Shown here piece by piece: positions 47,401-58,476 of a stretch of DNA of 64,000 nucleotides. A model generated the notes under the pieces. That model was not told where the DNA came from. It worked only from the letters and a program-made list of their open reading frames with translations, and ran no database searches. Numbering within the stretch: position 1 is the stretch's first letter; every line of letters starts with the position of its first letter. The DNA is taken from assembly GCA_017654935.2 (NCBI GenBank), contig CM065697.1, positions 47,119,263 through 47,183,262 on the forward strand. The letters are read 5' to 3'. This DNA comes from Phymorhynchus buccinoides. Taxonomy: Eukaryota > Mollusca > Gastropoda > Neogastropoda > Raphitomidae. A program made the translations under genes and the position numbers.

Positions 47401-49234
47401 CTGCAACAAAACATGAGCTTGATTTTCATCCTCACTGACTGTGCGAACACCTGACACATTCATTTTCACACTAGACACACCGGAGCTTGGCATTTCTGGG
47501 TCCTGGTGTGTACCTGCCTTGGGGGTCTGAGGGGGGAAATCATTGGACTCTGGGTCCTTAGAGGGACACAACAGAGCATTGTGCCCGCCCTTACACTTGG
47601 AACACTTTGCTTTACACTTGAGAAATGAGTGGCCCTTAGTAGTACTCAAACACTTGAAACAAGCACCCACACCCCAAAGCTTTTGTCTCCTGTCCCGTGG
47701 TGCAGTTCGCGCCAGAAGGAAACAACGAGCCAAGGAATGGCCCCTCCGCTGGCACAATCCGCAGGCACGCTGGTCAGACACCGTCTGAAGAGCCGCGGCG
47801 GTCGGTGTCGAACCCCCTAGAGTGTCGTGGCCATGCGAGAAGGTCTGAGAACGTTCACGTCTCTCCGTCTCCTTCTCCAGGAACTCCATGAGGTAATTCA
47901 GGTCACGCTCATGAGTTTCTCCGTTGCGAGCCCACTCCATGCGCAGCTCCTGGGGAAGACGCGAAAGGATGAGCGGTGTGAGTATCACACCGTATTGCGC
48001 ACCGGTGATGTCCAAGGCTTCCAGGCTCCGGATATGTGCTTGGAGTCTATTGTACGTACTCCACAGTTCATCAGTTGGTTTCGGCGGTAACTCCAACACA
48101 AGCAGTTCTTGAACGTGCGCAAAGATAATAATAATAATAATAATAATAATTTCACTTATATAGCGCGATACAAATCATGCTAAAAGCAAGCTCTCGGCGC
48201 TTTACAAACATTGATAAAACCATGTAAAAATATAAATTATAAATTAACACATTGACACACCATGTTTCATAACTATGATATAGAATAATAGTAACATTAT
48301 TTAATAACACATGAGAGAGAGAGAGAGAGAGAGGAGGTGGAGGGGTCAGGGTAAGGGGGGGGGGTTCAGGGTTAGACACACAAAAAGGCGGAGACAAGTA
48401 GGCAGGGCAAACTTTGACAGGAGTAAGACGGAGAGGCAGAGAGAAAGAGAGAGACGGGGGCGGGAGGGAGAGAGAGAGAGACAGATGGGAAGGGAGGGAG
48501 AGAGAGAGAGGACAGGTAGACAGAGCGTAAGGAAACAAAGAGAACATAATAAGAAATGCTAAGAAAAAAGCACTAAAAACCTTAGGCAGTATGCATTCAC
48601 ATTTCTAAGATAAAAGCACTAAAACCATTTATAAGACAAAGATAATGCGCTCCGGCCTCCCAAATCTTTGTTGAAGCAGTTCACATGCAGTTTGGTAGTT
48701 GGCCACCTTGAGCAACAGTCCCTGGATGGTGGCTCTCGCTTCTCCCTCCAAAAGTGACTGAAGGTATGTAAACTTGGTGACTTCAGGTCATTCACTTTTG
48801 TTTACTACAACTTCGAACTGTTCCCAGACACCAGTCCACTCTTGAATGTTCCCCTTGAAGGTAGGTAGCTCCAGCTTCGGTAGCTTCGCCTCCACCATAG
48901 TAACACTAACCTCATCCTGCGAGTGTCTCTGTGGTTCGTCTTTGGAAGAGATAGTTTTCATAGCAAGATATCTTACAGCTCTAGCCCTATCTCTAAACAC
49001 ACCAGCTGCTTCGATGTCGGCCTCAAGTTCGTCCTCCTTAATAGCCAGCTCCACTGCTGACTGAGCTTGGTCCAAACGGTTTAGCCTTTCTGTTAAGTCT
49101 ATCAGACCTTCCCTAACTGCATCTGCGTTTTCAGCATCCTCCTATCATAACTTCTCCAGTTTATTGCAACTGCACGTGATCCAGCCTTTGGCCGCCGCGC
49201 GCACCCGCAGCCGTTCCTCTAGACTCGACGCCAT
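47385..49234 (-). pseudogene. gag: BEL gag, broken
   Basis: The frame starts at an ATG at 49234 (MASSLEERLRVRA). Two adjacent stops follow at 49147-49142, and the frame resumes with a DUF1759-like matrix/capsid segment ending VEAKLPKLELPTFKGN. After TGA at 48788-48790 and the 508-bp insertion it continues through ELLQQRF and AHVQELL to zinc knuckles (CGLCQRRGHSLARC, CFKC, CSKCKGGHNALLC). A shift near 47385 separates it from the protease. The protein would package element RNA in virus-like particles. This copy cannot make it intact. Confidence 0.85.
48130..48637 (-). mobile_element. 508-bp (ATT)n-tailed retroposon inside BEL gag
   Basis: The 9-bp sequence aaagataat flanks it at 48121-48129 and 48638-48646. 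Excising one copy and the insert rejoins the gag frame. Read on the minus strand, the 3' end is gtaaagcgccgagagc, then tatcgcgctatataagtg and ATT repeats, the same tail grammar as the LINE at 50457. The 5' half is dominated by CT-rich low-complexity DNA. No frame is present. It is probably a non-autonomous element using LINE machinery. Confidence 0.8.
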
Positions 49235-49331
49235 TGCAGATTAGATTCAGATGTTGACACTAGACTAGAACTTGAACTAACGAAAACGTCACAAAGGAAA
49301 ACTCCACTCGTCACTCGTAACTTGCAAGAGT

Positions 49332-49349
49332 CCCGGGGTTTCGGCACCA
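49332..49349 (-). other. BEL primer-binding site
   Basis: On the minus strand TGGTGCCGAAACCCCGGG lies seven bases inside the 5' LTR. The leading TGG pairs with the CCA end of a tRNA. The tRNA species was not determined. Confidence 0.65.
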
Positions 49350-49356
49350 ATTTTCA

Positions 49357-49550
49357 TGTGAGAGATTCTTTCTTTCAACAAGACTTTCACACAAAAGACG
49401 AATGAAGTTTCCAGACACTTTACTTGGGTCCTGTTTGTGGGTGACTGCACCGAAGAGTGAGTGAGCTTCATTACAATACATGCTGGGAACCCAGCTACAA
49501 ACATCCTTAAACAGAAACAAATAATGCTGGCCATAGACCACAAATTCACA
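49357..49550 (-). repeat. BEL 5' LTR
   Basis: 194 bp, differing from the other LTR at three sites (near the caaacatc(t/c)tt and aa(c/t)g(a/c)tgg motifs). About 1.5% divergence implies a recent insertion. Confidence 0.92.
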
Positions 49551-49555
49551 ACTGT
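49551..49555 (+). other. BEL target-site duplication, right
   Basis: actgt directly after the right LTR. It matches the left flank. Confidence 0.9.
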
Positions 49556-50457
49556 CTGTTTCTGTCAATCAGCTAAAAACCTTGGTGTAACCCTCGACTG
49601 TCAGCTAACTATGGTCATTCATGTCATGACTCTGACATGATTCGTAATGTGAACTTTGAACTCCGTCGTATTAGTGCCATTCGTCACTATCTCACAGTTG
49701 AAGCCACCAAGACTCTAGTGTCAGCTTTTGTACTGTCTTGCATCGATTATTGCAATTCCTTACTTGTAGGCTGTCCTCAAACCCTTTTCAACAAACTTCA
49801 GAAAGTTCATAACAATGCAGCTCAGTTAATCCTTAAAGTCCCTCGTACAGACCACATCAAACCCCACCTCAATACCTTACACTGGCTTCCAGTCGAGGCA
49901 AGAATAAAGTATAAAATTGATTGCCTCTGTTTCAATGCTGTCCATTCATCTGGTCCTGCCTACCTTTCTGATCTCGTTCACCTGTACTCACCCTCCAGGT
50001 CTCTCCGTTCCTCGTCTGACAAACTTATCCTTTCTATTCCTCGTACAAACACTAAGACATATGGTGAACGTTCATTTTCTTTCAGCGCCCCTTCTGTCTG
50101 GAACACCCTACCATATGAACTTCGTTCTGCTAAATCTTTCCAATCTTTCAAAACCGCTCTTAAAGCTCACCTCTTCCGGCAATACCTCTGATTTCTTCCT
50201 TGTCCTGTTTCCTGCCTTAAAACTATGTTCCCCACATTGTGTGTGTGTGTGTGCACGCGTGTGTGTGTGTGTGTGCGGGCGTGTGTGTGTGTGTGTGCTG
50301 GCGTGTTGTGGCTATGTGCATGTTTTTTTATAGTTAATATTGTAGTAGCTTATGATCTATGTATGTATTTAAAAAATTGTGAAGCGCTGTGAACTCAGGA
50401 GAGAAAGGGCGCTCTATGAATGTTAATTATTATTATTATTATTATTATTATTTATTA
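49551..50457 (+). mobile_element. CR1/L2-like LINE 3' part with (ATT)n tail
   Basis: The frame from about 49551 to 50191 encodes the C-terminal part of a non-LTR reverse transcriptase ORF. Hallmarks are CIDYCNSLLVGCP, LHWLPVEARIKYKI, YLSDLVHLYSPSRSLRSS and FSAPSVWNTLPYELR, known from CR1/L2/Rex-type elements. The catalytic palm is absent because of 5' truncation. After a 3' UTR with GT repeats, the copy ends gcgctgtgaactcaggag, then gggcgctctatgaatg and ATT repeats. This stretch is one uninterrupted frame apart from its early stop, so it is fairly young. Confidence 0.8.
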
Positions 50458-50465
50458 TGGCGATT

Positions 50466-50559
50466 TACCTCCACTTTAGTGATGCAAGACGTAATTGCTT
50501 CTGCCTAAGGAACTGCTCCACTAATTTACCTGAAACTTTTTAGGGTTGAGTATAATGAC
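50466..50559 (-). repeat. Right arm of a long-range inverted repeat
   Basis: Partner of 42211-42304. It ends ctgaaactttttaggg then ttgagtataatgac. It begins 9 bp after the ATT tail of the LINE, so the LINE may have inserted next to this arm. Confidence 0.7.
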
Positions 50560-51150
50560 AGTAATATTTTTCATTTCATTTCTAATCTCTGTGACGTCAT
50601 CATTGACCTCTAAGAGGCCAAAGGGCAAATTGAGCGTTTTGGGCTGTCTTTGGATATCTTTACGTGCAAATGACACGGGTGAGAAGACAAATTAAGTAAC
50701 AGTTTTATTCATTGGTCATGTGTGAACACTGCTATGCTTTAAATTTCATCGGCAATGTGTGCAAATACATCCCATTGGATCATTTAAAGTACTGTTTTAA
50801 ACGGTCTCCCATCAGAGCATTTGTAATGTTGTGCAGGATATTTTTTACATTGCATAAGAGTTCGGACTTTGGGCTATAATATTACATCAGAAAGTGTATA
50901 AATATCACTTAAAGCACTCAAAACGGTGTCTGAATTTTTTGTCGCAATTGGTCCTTACTTTTTTTCATAATATAGTTTCTTTGCTGATTTATATTCATTT
51001 TGGTTTAATTATTCATGTAGGCCTATACTTTATTAGTGCTGTTACTCTTTCTTTTTATTTGTTTAATTTCTTTGAAGATAAAAATGACGTAATCAGGAAA
51101 GGGGGAGAAAGCACAATAAAAGTCCACACACAAAGAAGAAAGGAAGTTTA
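50560..51150. other. No gene recognised
   Basis: AT-rich sequence between the inverted-repeat arm and the next LINE. The 85-codon frame is unrecognised. Confidence 0.4.
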
Positions 51151-52500
51151 ACAACAACTCCAAGAGAAGACACATCAGCAAACAATTTCTCTCCACCCAT
51201 GACACCGAATTCTACCAAGGCGGAGTTCAATGTAGCGATCAGAAGACTCAAGAACAAGAAAGCCCCAGGCAAGGATGGAGTCTGCAACGAGATGATCAAG
51301 CATCTTGGACCTTCTGCCAGAAAGAAGATGCTTGAGCTCTTCAACCTGTCGTGGAAGACTGGCATCTTCCCATCTGCGTGGAGGGAGGCCATCATCATTC
51401 CCATTCTGAAGAAAGAGAAGGACCCGACGAAGAAAACCAGCTACAGGCCTGTCAGCTTGCTCAGGTGCCTCGGCAAGACTCTTGAGCGCATGGTCAACAA
51501 ACGACTGATGTGAACCTAGAAACCAACACCCTGATCACCAGAGAACAGACAGCCTTCAGGAAAACCAGAAACACAAGACCAGCTCATCGACCAGGCACAG
51601 TCAATAGAGAACGCCTTCCAGAAGAAAAAGAAAGACATCGCCACCTTCCTTGACCTCTCTAAAGCCTTCGACAAGGTGTGGAAAAAAGGCCTGCTCCTGA
51701 AGCTATAGACGTCAGGAATCGCTGGACACATGCTCAACTGGACCAAGAGTTTCCCGGGCCACAGAACTGCTCGAGTCAAGCTTGACGGTAACGTGAGCTA
51801 CACAGTGAAGATCAGGGTAGGAATTCCACAGGGAGGCGTCAGTTCTCCCACCCTCTTCGTCGTTTTCATCAACGACATCACACAAGGCCTGTCCAGACAC
51901 ATCTCCAGAGCTCTGTATGCTGATGACTTCGCAATGTGGAACGCTTCTGAGTCCACCCCCCACAGCGACAGTCAGGATCCAAGAGGCCCTCAACAATACC
52001 AGCAAATGGGCGAGGGACTGGTGTGTGTTTGTGACCATCGACCATCTGAAGACAGTAGCTACCTGCTTCTTCCTCTCCAACACCTCTGAGAACCTCAAAC
52101 TGACTGTCAACAACCAGCAGATCCCACAAGAAGACGCTCCCACCTACTTAGGTGTCAAACTGGACAAGCGACTGACATGGAACCCCCACATCAAAGAGAT
52201 GGAGAAGAGGGCTACAAGACGGCTGTCCCTCATGAAGAAACTGGCTGGCACCAAGTGGGGAGCCAGTAACAGCATCCTCAGACAGGTGTACACAGGCAAC
52301 ATCCGCCCAGTGGTGGAGTACGGATCAGCGGCATGGGCCACAGCTGCAAAGAACAGCACAGCAAGCTGGCCAAAGTGCAGAATGCAGGCATACGACTCAT
52401 CACTGGGGGACTGAAAACCACACCCATCAACGCCCTTGAATCCACCACAGGACTACCTTCCCTTGACACCAGTCGAGAAGAGAAAGTTCTCACCCAACAC
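51150..52500 (+). pseudogene. Jockey/I-like LINE reverse transcriptase, broken
   Basis: Parts in different frames are collinear with a non-LTR reverse transcriptase. They are KKAPGKDGVCNEMIKHLG and SYRPVSLLRCLGKTLERMV (51199-51513), LDLSKAFDKVWKKGL with the first catalytic Asp (near 51650), GIPQGGVSSPTLFVVFIND (near 51820), the YADD box (51916-51927), and YLGVKLDKRLTWNPHI with VVEYGSAAWATAA (51917-52414). At least three frameshifts or stops interrupt it, including an in-frame TAG near 51705. The copy is 5'-truncated near 51150 and ends at a G-rich tract. The clade is inferred from motif wording only. Confidence 0.85.
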
Positions 52501-52507
52501 GAAAAGC

Positions 52508-52566
52508 TGGGGGGGAGGGGGGAGGGGGGGGGGGGGGGGGGGGAAGGGGGAGGGGGAGGGGGGGTT
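52508..52566. repeat. G-rich low-complexity tract
   Basis: Runs of up to about 19 G with occasional A, just after the LINE fragment. Confidence 0.9.
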
Positions 52567-52599
52567 ATGGGTAACCTAACCTAAGTCATGGAATATGAT

Positions 52600-53820
52600 G
52601 GATCAGTATGATGGATCCATGGCCGGACCACTCTTTCCGAGGCTGCTACGCCCCTGTCTTAAGCTCTCTCTGTGTCTTTAGAGAAGAAAGAGGGGGAAAG
52701 AAAGAAGAAAGAAGGGAAGAACAGAGAGGCTTGGTGCGGTTGGAAAGCCTCAGATCAACGAAACTATAATAGATATGAATCTCATTTCTATTTTCACCCT
52801 ACGGGGAAAGCCACTGCCTTTTGGAAAATCCCGTTTTTCGTAATCGGATCAGAAATTTGTTTTATGTCATCCGTCCGACCTGCTTAGAGGCACATATGGG
52901 ACATTTGTTAGGATGAAGATGGGGGAGAAAAAGAAATAGAGAAGGGGCACAACAGGGGCACCAAGAATGAAAGGATTAATAATGAAGAGGTATGTTTTTA
53001 TTAGGATACGGTAGTATAGGTATTTGTTAATACTGATGGATGGGAGCTTAGTACTGCTGCGGTTTAAAGAGGTTAAAATGAGTAAGATGTATGGTAGTTA
53101 TAAAAAGTTCTTTAAAAGATTTGTTAGACTGCATTGTTAAGAATAATTCATTAATAAGCTATGTCGTAAGTCAAAATTATTCTCGTTAAAATTTCAGGAC
53201 CACATTCCCAAAATAAAAACTTTATTATAAAACTCTTCTAAGGCTCTCAAATACAACTGCCTAACATGTATTTACACTATCTACTCTTTCTATATACTAT
53301 GTACATTATGTACACATTGGTAAGATATTATATACACAATGTCTTCTTTGACTCGAATAGACGAGTAATGTTACAGCCACAGGGGGGTGCCGAGCAGCCC
53401 CTGCTCAGTGATTGCTTAATTTAAACAAGAGTTCAGAGAAGGGTAATTTGGAAAATAATTCTTTATAGATGATTACAAATATCAGGGTGATTGCATTGTA
53501 AGTATCAAAGAAGATTCGAATGGTCGAACCGACAAGCAATATTTATCAAAAACATTATATGGGAGGGGGGAAGGCAAAAGCACACGACCCCCCTCTCCTG
53601 ACCCTTATGAACCGTGTGAAGAGTCGCCTCAGGGGGACCCGGGAGTGATTCTCCCCCTGGAGGGAAGTCCCCCGAGAGGATCAACCCCTCACTGTCAAAG
53701 GACGGTGGAGCGACCACGGTTGTGCCGTCCGTTATCCCCACCGGACACCAGACCCTGGGGGAGGGACTAAGGGAAACAATTGGCCGGCATGTGTGTGTGC
53801 ACGTGTCTGCGCTGTCTGGC
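52600..53820. other. No gene recognised
   Basis: A cacatatgggacatttgt motif at about 52891 also occurs in the 60.2-60.7 kb repeats, so 52740-52910 may be a diverged copy of that repeat. A 78-codon minus frame (53505-53741) is unrecognised. Confidence 0.4.
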
Positions 53821-53821
53821 G

Positions 53822-55434
53822 CATGCCTAGCTTAGGTGAAGAGTTAAAAACGGGGGTATTGGGACGGAGCTGGAGTAGGGCAATGTGCCCAATGAGCACC
53901 CTGAACGGCACCCTACACTGGGCCCCAACATGCCTAACTTAGATGAAGGGTTACAAACGGGGGTATTGGGACGGAGCTGGAGTAGGGAAATATGCCCAAT
54001 GAGCACCCTGAACGGCACCCTACACTGGGCCCCCACATGCCTAACTTAGATGAAGGGTTACAAACGGGGGTATTGGGACGGAGCTGGAGTAGGGAAATGT
54101 GCCCAATGAGCACCCTGAACGGCACCCTACACTGGGCCCCAACATGCCTAACTTAGATGAAGGGTTACAAACGGGGGTATTGGGACGGAGCCGGAGTTGG
54201 GAAATGTGCCCAATGAGCACCCTGAACGGCACCCTACACTGGGCCCCCACATGCCTAGCTTAGAGGAAGAGTTAAACACGGGGGTATTGGGACGGAGCTG
54301 GAGTGGGGAAATGTGCCCAATGAGCACCCCGAACGGCACCCTACACTGGGCCCCAACATGCCTAGCTTAGAGGAAGAGTTAAACACGGGGGTATTGGGAC
54401 GGAGCTGGAGTGGGGAAATGTGCCCAATGAGCACCCCGAACGGCACCCTACACTGGGCCCCAACATGCCTAGCTTAGAGGAAGAGTTAAACACGGGGGTA
54501 TTGGGACGGAGCTGGAGTGGGGAAATGTGCCCAATGAGCACCCCGAACGGCACCCTACACTGGGCCCCAACATGCCTAGCTTAGAGGAAGAGTTAAAAAC
54601 GGGGGTATTGGGACGGAGCTGGAGTGGGGAAATGTGCCCAATGAGCACCCCGAACGGCACCCTACACTGGGCCCCCACATGCCTAGCTTAGAGGAAGAGT
54701 TAAAAACGGGGGTATTGGGACGGAGCTGGAGTAGGGAAATGTGCCCAATGAGCACCCTGAACGGCACCCTACACTGGGCCCCCACATGCCTAGCTTAGAG
54801 GAAGAGTTAAAAACGGGGGTATTGGGACGGAGCTGGAGTAGGGACATGTGCCCAATGAGCACCCCAAACGGCACCCTACACTGGGCCCCCACATGCCTAG
54901 CTTAGATGAAGAGTTAAAAACGGGGGTATTGGGACGGAGCTGGAGTTGGGAAATGTGCCCAATGAGCACCCTGAACGGCACCCTACACTGGGCCCCAACA
55001 TGCCTAGCTTAGGTGAAGAGTTAAAAACGGGGGTATTGGGACGGAGCTGGAGTAGGGACATGTGCCCAATGAGCACCCTGAACGGCACCCTACACTGGGC
55101 CCCCACATGCCTAGCTTAGAGGAAGAGTTAAAAACGGGGGTATTGGGACGGAGCTGGAGTGGGGAAATGTGCCCAATGAGCACCCTGAACGGCACCCTAC
55201 ACTGGGCCCCAACATGCCTAGCTTAGATGAAGGGTTAAAAACGGGGGTATTGGGACGGAGCTGGAGTAGGGCAATGTGCCCAATGAGCACCCCGAACGGC
55301 ACCCTACACTGGGCCCCAACATGCCTAGCTTAGAGGAAGAGTTAAAAACGGGGGTATTGGGACGGAGCTGGAGTAGGGACATGTGCCCAATGAGCACCCT
55401 GAACGGCACCCTACACTGGGCCCCCACATGCTGG
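53822..55434 (+). repeat. 107-bp satellite, 15 copies
   Basis: A GC-rich unit starting ctagcttagaggaagagtta and including gggacggagctgg recurs at exactly 107-bp spacing from 53822 to 55434. Variants differ at a handful of sites (for example ggaaatg/ggacatg, ccctg/ccccg) and group into local runs of like copies. Repeated 63- and 69-codon minus frames are periodicity artefacts. Confidence 0.95.
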
Positions 55435-55439
55435 GCGTG

Positions 55440-57725
55440 GATGAAAACTGTATGCATTTGAGAGTCAGTTTGAGTTTGTATGTTTTTCTAAAAAAGCAAT
55501 AGCTAGATGAAAGGGGGGGTGGGGGGTGGTATGCTTGTTGGTAGGGTGTGTTGAATTATTAAAATGTGGTGCACAGCCCGTTTAGCTGTGCGATAAAACT
55601 CTAACGCTAGTCTATTTTTTTTAAATGTAAGACTGCTTTGTAAAACCATATAAAACACAACAACAAACACAAGCCAAGCATGACATCACCCAGCGGAGGC
55701 AACGAAGACAACTAGCTTCACAGCTGGAGGCAGAGACAGGAGCCACTACCCACCTATACCTGACGGTTTAAAATTACTATATGCTAATTAAAAAAAATAT
55801 GTACATACTATTTTACACTGCTTATCACAGATTATGGATCACAGACAATTTCTATGTTATATCACAGATAATAAATTATTAAAAGTCTGGTTATTTTGTT
55901 CAGATATGTTGTCTGTTAAAACACTTAATGCGGGTTTAACTGATTAAAACCGATTGCCGATTGATGATTGTGACGAGGTAATGGGTTAAAAGGCTAAGCC
56001 TCTAGGGAAGACTTGTAGTGTGTGAAATTTTCAAGTAGAAAATTTGCCTTTAACCCACTTCTCTAGGGTATGGGAGATGAGCAACTTTCCCGGCCCCTTT
56101 TCATCTAATAAATTTATATTTGTGCCCGGGTTCTGGCTCGTATGATTGTAAGAAATACAAGTGGTTAATTTGCTCTTAATGGCAGACAGAGAGAAGTAGG
56201 GTTTTACATGAAATTACAAGACTCCCACTCTCATCAGTCTGACCAAAGGGTTCAGGATTATTTGACACTTGTATTTTATTTACTCACAAAATCTGCATAA
56301 GATTATGCAACAATAATAATAAAGCAGCTCAATGGCGCCAAAACAAAATGTGAATGAAAAACAATGGAATCCGAAAGGATTTACAAGACTTTTGTCTTTC
56401 TAGAAGGTTAGCCCCAAACAGGAAGGGTCACTTAGTGTCCTGGGTTCCATTTAGTGATCTTTGGCACTGTCGTGGGGACTTAACTCATGGCTGTGCTGAA
56501 GTTCCTCCGTAGGGATCGGCGAGTGCTGGGTTGGCTGGGCTTGCTCATCAGGTGAGAGTAGCTCCCAGTCGTTCCGGTTACGGCTTCGCGGGATGGCACG
56601 GTTCAGGCGTGGTCTCCTCGCGGATTCTGGGTGCGGGGCGTCTTGGCGGCGGTCCCGTCTTATTTCCTTGTGAGTCAGGGATTATCGTCCTGCCCACGAT
56701 GCCCTGCTGATAATCACAGGAGAAGGTGGATGTAGGTCTCTATGGCTTAGAGACAAGGGGCTTCAGTCGGCAGGGAATTAGTGAATCCCAACCGGCTAGA
56801 AGGCTTCCCTTGTACAATAGCACTAAGAACACATAATCTGAATTTCAGTTAACAAACTGAGATCAGTAAAACATAAAAGGTGATCAAGCCAACATCACTC
56901 TCCATCCAACACCTGGAAAGGAATGGTATCATAAAGTGCAAGATTGCAACCCACAGGTTTCCTACTAAAAATAGACAAAAGGGTTAGTAGGCATAAACTC
57001 CGGTTCTGGTACCAAAAGTGTTAAAGTCAAAAACACACACACACAAATAATCAGTGCACATAAATAGAACAGAATGTTTACCACTTCTTTTCAATAACAT
57101 ATCTATCTACTCCTTATTCATCATTGAACATAGGATCTAGATCACAACTCGGATCAAACAAACAAGTCTCAATCACCAGCCATCAATAATACTCACTAGT
57201 TGGGCTTATAAAGACTGGCTGGGAGAGGGGTTGAGTCTGCAATGTTGCTCCAGCTAGGTTTCAGCGTCTTGTGTGAAAACTTTTTCTCACTACTCCAATT
57301 ATAGCCTTCACTTTCAAACAATGAAAGCCTGTGGTTGGTTTATAGCAATTGACACGTCACAAGATGATGCTATAATTTTATGCATACTAGTACCGAACAA
57401 TCACGCGCCGGTTACATTGTTATCACGTCATTCCTATCCTTCTCGTGCTCGGAAGGGAAAATCGTCTTCAAAGGACGCCGACTGTTGCTATCACTTTCTC
57501 GTGATGGGGAACGGAGATCGGGCTTCAAAGAGACAAATGCCTTAATCGGCGTTCGTTTGATGGTGGATGGCAATTAAAGTGGCGGCCGGACCGAGAAATG
57601 AAAAGGAGAGGGGGGGGGGGGTGTAGATAAGAAAGAGGGGTCGCGCGGGACACTTACGTCACAATGATTCATGAATGGTTTCAGCAAACCATACGAGGGG
57701 GCCCCAGTCCTGCGGTCCCTTAGAT
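55440..57725. other. No gene recognised
   Basis: A minus-strand TGGTACCAGAACCGGAG near 56998-57014 resembles a retrotransposon primer-binding site, and 56400-56830 is GC-richer. However, I found no LTR pair. The 90-codon frame at 57273 is unrecognised. A G run lies near 57610. Confidence 0.35.
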
Positions 57726-58345
57726 AGAACAGAGGAAGCAGTGTATGGAATTTTCAGTTGATTAAGTTTATTTATGAGTGGGTTGAAATCGCTTTTGAGA
57801 AACTGACAGGGGTTAAAGTGTATGGAATTTTCAGTTGATTAAGTTTATTTATGAGTGGGTTCAAATCGCTTTTGAGAAACTGACAGGGGTTAAAGAGATG
57901 TTCCATAGAGAGTAAGTCATTACATTTACAGATCACATAGTTATGTTTGCAATAGTAGGAGTTGGTGCGTAGATGATGGACGATAGAGTGGATAGATCGA
58001 GGTACTGGCAGGAACAGCCCCCCCCCCCAAACAATGTCTGGGTCCCAGGAGTGGGCCTGGGCATAAGCCTTTAAATCGCTGGCCCACTCCTGAGTGACCG
58101 CCCTTTTGTTTCCGTTGAGGACAGGCCAATGTTGACTGGCTGACCAGACTGACCAGATGCCGCTTGTTTGGCCGCCCGGTCAGCCTGGTCATTGCCTGAG
58201 ATCCCACAATGTGAAGGGATCCAGGAAATTGTTACTTCTGATTCTATGTATAATAGTTCAGATCTCTTGTGTAAGTTCAGTGCGTGAGCGTCCTCTGGAT
58301 TCTAAGGCTATCAGCGATGACAGTGAATCAGTTAGAATGTACACT
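57690..58345 (-). pseudogene. I/Nimbus-like LINE 3' end: RNase H and CCHC tail, broken
   Basis: On the minus strand VYILTDSLSSLIALES (58345 downward) is followed after a frameshift by YIESEVTISWIPSHCGISGND and QADRAAKQA, the core of RNase H in I-group non-LTR elements. Further shifts at the poly-C run near 58020 lead to CKHNYVICKCNDLLSMEHLF, a Cys/His tail as in I elements. A 76-bp tandem duplication (57742-57893) repeats the following LKSDFNPLINKLNQLK segment. The copy is cut at its 5' side near a GT microsatellite. Confidence 0.8.
57742..57893 (+). repeat. 76-bp tandem duplication inside the LINE end
   Basis: Two nearly identical copies starting gtgtatggaattttcagttg, differing at one or two bases. 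Confidence 0.85.
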
Positions 58346-58408
58346 CTTATCGGGGGATGGGGGATATTCTCAATAAAAACACATCATCATATAGTAAAAA
58401 GCCAAGTG

Positions 58409-58412
<4 letters not shown>

Positions 58413-58457
<45 letters not shown>
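58413..58457. repeat. (GT)n microsatellite
   Basis: About 22 GT units. Confidence 0.95.
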
Positions 58458-58458
<1 letters not shown>

Positions 58459-58476
58459 TGAAACACAAAACGGGCC

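Larger units (their letters stand above)
42655..49550 (-). mobile_element. BEL/Pao LTR retrotransposon, complete but inactivated
   Basis: Two 194-bp direct LTRs start TG and end CA. They differ at only 3 sites and are flanked by the 5-bp target duplication actgt. Between them, on the minus strand, lie gag, protease, reverse transcriptase, RNase H and integrase in BEL/Pao order. The coding part is broken: two adjacent stops near 49142, TGA at 48788, a 508-bp insertion in gag, frameshifts near 47385, 47195, 46325 and 43690, TAG at 46952 and TGA at 45766. It is inserted in the coding part of a LINE. Confidence 0.92.

Noticed and set aside
55920..57640. A second LTR retrotransposon suggested by a primer-site-like sequence near 57000
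   Set aside because: I could not find paired LTRs, a target duplication or any pol motif around it.
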